A stretch of DNA of 38,354 nt from Bacteroidota bacterium. Lineage in GTDB: Bacteria > Bacteroidota > Bacteroidia > Bacteroidales > TTA-H9. The translations under genes were made by a program, and so were the position numbers. Under the pieces are notes generated by a model. The model saw nothing but the letters and a program-made list of their open reading frames with translations, made no database searches and was not told the origin of the DNA. Positions 36,218-38,354 of the stretch are shown here, piece after piece; position 1 is the stretch's first letter, and each line of letters begins with the position of its first letter. Location of the stretch: contig QKGM01000032.1 in NCBI GenBank assembly GCA_003250395.1, positions 1 to 38,354 on the forward strand. The letters run 5' to 3'.

Positions 36218-36278
36218 CAGTATCTCAGTTTATAAAGGAAAACCAGAATATCTTTTTTAACCTTATAAAATTTTGTTT

Positions 36279-37745
36279 ATGAAAATTCTTAATAATTTGG
36301 AACCCAAAGATGTTTGGGCTTATTTCGAACAGATTACAGCGGTTCCGCGTCCATCGAAAAGAGAAGAGAAGATTCGTGATTTTTTGATAGCCTTCGGGAA
36401 AAAGTTGAATCTTGACACCCGGCGTGATGCGATTGGTAATGTTGTCATCTGTAAAGCTGCCACTACCGGATATGAAGACAGGCCGGTAATTATCCTGCAG
36501 AGTCACATGGATATGGTTTGTGAAAAAAATAGTGATATCACTTTCGATTTTAACACCGATCCAATCCAGCCATTGATTGACGGAGAATGGGTTAAAGCCA
36601 GAGGGACTACCTTGGGAGCTGATGATGGTATAGGGATTGCCGCTCAAATGGCTGTTCTTGCAGCAGATAATCTGAAACATGGCCCTATTGAATGTTTGTT
36701 TACAGTTGATGAAGAAACAGGGTTGACTGGTGCTAACGCTCTTGAACCTGGATTTTTGAAGGGGGAAATTCTTTTAAATCTGGACTCTGAAGATGAGGGT
36801 GAATTGTTTATCGGTTGTGCTGGAGGTATAGATACCGTCGCAACTCTTTCATATGAAAAGAAACCTGTTCCAAAACGTTCGCATACATACAGGATCAGTG
36901 TTAAAGGACTGAAGGGCGGACATTCAGGTGATGATATTCATAAGGGTTATGGAAATTCCAACAAGATAATTAATCGTTTCCTTTGGGCTAATACATTGGA
37001 CCTTGACCTCCGGCTCGCATGGTTCGACGGTGGAAATCTAAGAAATGCTATTCCCAGGGAAGCAAGTGCAGTGATTGTTATACCTTACGATTTTGAGCAG
37101 ACATTTCTTGATCGGTTTGAAAGATATACATCCGATATTAAGAACGAACTAAGTTTGACAGACGAAGGGGTGACATTGTTGGCAGAGAAGATTGGAACTC
37201 CTGAGTTTGTAATCAATCGTAAGGCTCAGGATCGGCTGTTGAATGCCCTGTATGCATGTCCTCATGGCGTTTATAGTATGAGTCATTCAATGCCTGGTAT
37301 GGTTGAAACGAGTACGAATCTTGCTTCTGTAAAATTTATTGACGACAACAAGATTTTGATCACGAGCAGCCAGCGAAGTGATCGCAATTCTTCAAGGTTT
37401 GATATTGCCAACATGGTCGAAAGTGTATTTAATCTGGCAGGTTGTGATGTTAAACATTCAGATGGTTATCCTGGATGGCAGCCCAATCCTGAATCTGTTA
37501 TTGCGAAGCATACCGCTGAAACATACGAGAGGTTATTTGGAACTAAACCCATCGTCAGGTCAATTCACGCCGGATTAGAATGTGGTTTGTTCCTTGAGAA
37601 ATACCCAACAATGGACATGGTTTCTTTTGGCCCTACTCTACGTGGAGTGCATAGCCCTGATGAGAAGATCCACATTGGAACGGTTGTCAAATTCTATGAT
37701 TTACTTTTGGAAGTTTTAGCAACAATTCCTCCAAAACAGGTATAA
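36279..37745 (+). CDS. pepD: Aminoacyl-histidine dipeptidase (PepD/M20C)
   Basis: Metallopeptidase that cleaves dipeptides, typically Xaa-His such as carnosine, in the cytoplasm. The 488-residue product has the M20 metal ligands and catalytic residues: H76 and D78 (ILQSHMDMVCEKN), D115 (TTLGADDGIG), E145/E146 (FTVDEETGLTGA) and D169 (LLNLDSEDEGE). A lid/dimerisation domain (about 185-390) and the C-terminal histidine motif LRGVHSPDEKI follow. A TTG at 36273 would add two residues; ATG 36279 (MKILNNLEPKDVWAYF) is the usual start. It has its own promoter and terminator. Confidence 0.95.
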   Translation: MKILNNLEPKDVWAYFEQITAVPRPSKREEKIRDFLIAFGKKLNLDTRRDAIGNVVICKAATTGYEDRPVIILQSHMDMVCEKNSDITFDFNTDPIQPLIDGEWVKARGTTLGADDGIGIAAQMAVLAADNLKHGPIECLFTVDEETGLTGANALEPGFLKGEILLNLDSEDEGELFIGCAGGIDTVATLSYEKKPVPKRSHTYRISVKGLKGGHSGDDIHKGYGNSNKIINRFLWANTLDLDLRLAWFDGGNLRNAIPREASAVIVIPYDFEQTFLDRFERYTSDIKNELSLTDEGVTLLAEKIGTPEFVINRKAQDRLLNALYACPHGVYSMSHSMPGMVETSTNLASVKFIDDNKILITSSQRSDRNSSRFDIANMVESVFNLAGCDVKHSDGYPGWQPNPESVIAKHTAETYERLFGTKPIVRSIHAGLECGLFLEKYPTMDMVSFGPTLRGVHSPDEKIHIGTVVKFYDLLLEVLATIPPKQV

Positions 37746-37830
37746 ATTGTTTTAATATAATGGTTTAACTGTTTCTGGTGCTAGTTGTTGTTTCTGGTTC
37801 AATTCGAAACAATAATTAAGCAACCTAAAT

Positions 37831-37870
37831 AAAGGGTAGTTTGCTATGGCAAGCCACCCTTTATTATTAA
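37831..37870 (+). terminator. Terminator after pepD
   Basis: AAAGGGTAGTTTGC (37831-37844) pairs with GCAAGCCACCCTTT (37849-37862), 14 positions with one mismatch and one G-U pair, loop TATG, followed by an AT-rich stretch. The flanking A/T runs would allow action in both directions. Confidence 0.75.
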
Positions 37871-38022
37871 ATTAATGTTATTGAGCTGTTTGAGAACTTT
37901 TTGTCTTCTTAATTCAAAATGTGCGATGTTCACGCAGATAAATTTGGTAGTTAAATTAGATCTGTATTTGTATTCAGGTTACCAGTGTTTTAAAAAATAA
38001 TTAAAAAAAAGTTGAATAAAGA

Positions 38023-38055
38023 TTTGGTTTAACCAAAATTTAGCCCGTATCTTTG
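38023..38055 (+). promoter_or_regulatory. Upstream tandem promoter P1 with palindromic -33 region
   Basis: TTTG (38023-38026), a 21-base spacer and TATCTTTG (38048-38055). The -33 box is part of a perfect 7+1+7 palindrome TTTGGTTTAACCAAA (38023-38037), a possible operator. Predicted start is near 38062. Confidence 0.7.
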
Positions 38056-38148
38056 CAGCCTCAAACAAACAAACGTTCTTATCACGAATAAGGTTTAAGA
38101 AAGATCAAACGGCAAAATGTAAATGGCGCCGGTTTTTTTTCTGACAAA

Positions 38149-38180
38149 GTTTAGTCGTTTGAAAAAACTTCGTATCTTTG
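38149..38180 (+). promoter_or_regulatory. Downstream tandem promoter P2
   Basis: TATCTTTG (38173-38180), followed by CACCCCC, is a perfect -7 element of the sort seen at rRNA operons. The -33 part is weaker (TTTA at 38150-38153 with a 19-base spacer). Upstream, a short CGGC/GCCG hairpin plus eight Ts (38110-38140) could terminate P1 transcripts. Confidence 0.65.
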
Positions 38181-38185
38181 CACCC

Positions 38186-38354
38186 CCAAAACGGTTTTAC
38201 CGTATTAATGGAGACTAATAGATACAACGAGTTCATTGAAGATATTGAGAATTAATGTAAGCTTGAAGCGAAACCCCGTCATATTTCTGAGATAATCTTT
38301 ACTATTAATAATAGTTTAAATTAAAGAAGGGATAGGATGGAAAGCAAGGGTCAG
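38186..38354 (+). other. Probable rRNA-operon leader (partial, runs off the window)
   Basis: Begins with a small hairpin ACGGT/ACCGT (38191-38203) after P2, followed by GAGTTCATTGAAGATATTGAG (38230-38250), which resembles the GTTCTTTGA-type element found before Bacteroidetes rRNA genes, and an AT-rich tract. The 16S gene itself is not reached. The assignment rests on this resemblance and promoter strength; a different highly expressed unit remains possible. Confidence 0.45.

Larger units (their letters stand above)
35869..36278. other. Divergent intergenic region between the T9SS protein and pepD genes
   Basis: About 410 bases containing promoters for both directions: CAACTTTG with a TTTG 20 bases upstream on the - strand (36008-36039) and TACCTTTG on the + strand (36210-36217). 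No repeats or RNA genes are obvious. Confidence 0.5.
37746..38354. other. Region downstream of pepD with tandem promoters
   Basis: About 600 bases without a supported protein gene. It holds the pepD terminator, two strong Bacteroidetes promoters pointing right and a stretch resembling an rRNA-operon leader. No 16S rRNA start is reached inside the window. Confidence 0.6.

Noticed and set aside
36225..36680. 151-codon - strand frame over the start of pepD
   Set aside because: Antisense shadow of pepD with no recognisable protein features.
38117..38215. Start-stop ATGTAA followed by a 31-codon leader peptide frame
   Set aside because: The frame runs across promoter P2 and has no conserved features; probably chance.

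Overview
The window is a chromosomal segment from a Bacteroidetes bacterium, probably Bacteroidales or a close relative. Four things point there: the tyrosine-recombinase/short HPF/tRNA/tuf gene order, promoters of the TTTG-N19-21-TAnnTTTG type instead of sigma70 -35/-10 boxes, near-absence of Shine-Dalgarno (SD) sequences, and a secreted protein with a type IX secretion (T9SS) C-terminal sorting domain. The DNA is AT-rich.

Region by region: 1-1387 has no gene I can support, only short repeats. 1388-16446 is the translation/transcription core on the + strand: rpsU, a XerC-type recombinase, hpf, tRNA-Tyr(GTA)/Gly(TCC)/Thr(GGT), tuf, tRNA-Trp(CCA), secE, nusG, rplK, rplA, rplJ, rplL, rpoB, rpoC and a DUF3467 gene. 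The tRNA-tuf-secE-nusG-rplKAJL-rpoBC order is the classic bacterial one. Terminators follow rpsU, hpf, tuf and the DUF3467 gene, and hairpins without U-tracts lie between rplL/rpoB and rpoB/rpoC. 16515-17691 (- strand) holds a PepSY-type membrane protein and an OB-fold-like lipoprotein.

18084-20747 encodes the two halves of the saccharopine route of lysine breakdown (lysine-ketoglutarate reductase, saccharopine dehydrogenase) as adjacent genes. Then come a DjlA-like TerB/J-domain protein and a YkgJ-type cysteine-cluster protein. 22685-30002 is an export/signalling block: adaptor, ABC ATPase, two FtsX/MacB permeases, a sigma54-dependent (NtrC-type) response regulator and a histidine kinase with almost no periplasmic domain. 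A large palindrome and a GG-N10-GC element directly upstream suggest the regulator drives this operon through sigma54.

30003-31018 has no supported gene but carries an 11-bp periodic repeat array. 31019-33176 (- strand) is a tight GNAT/ferredoxin-NADP-reductase-like/rlmN cluster; the reductase could supply electrons to RlmN. 33250-35868 (- strand) is the T9SS-exported protein, and 36279-37745 (+) is a PepD-type dipeptidase. The last 500 bases carry two tandem Bacteroidetes promoters and what looks like the leader of an rRNA operon that starts beyond the window.

I see no CRISPR array, transposase, phage gene or clear novel multi-gene system. The best leads are the predicted sigma54 circuit of the efflux operon, the SD-bearing rpsU (likely S21 autoregulation), the promoter nested in a terminator before the tRNA-tuf operon, the 11-bp array and the reductase-rlmN pairing.
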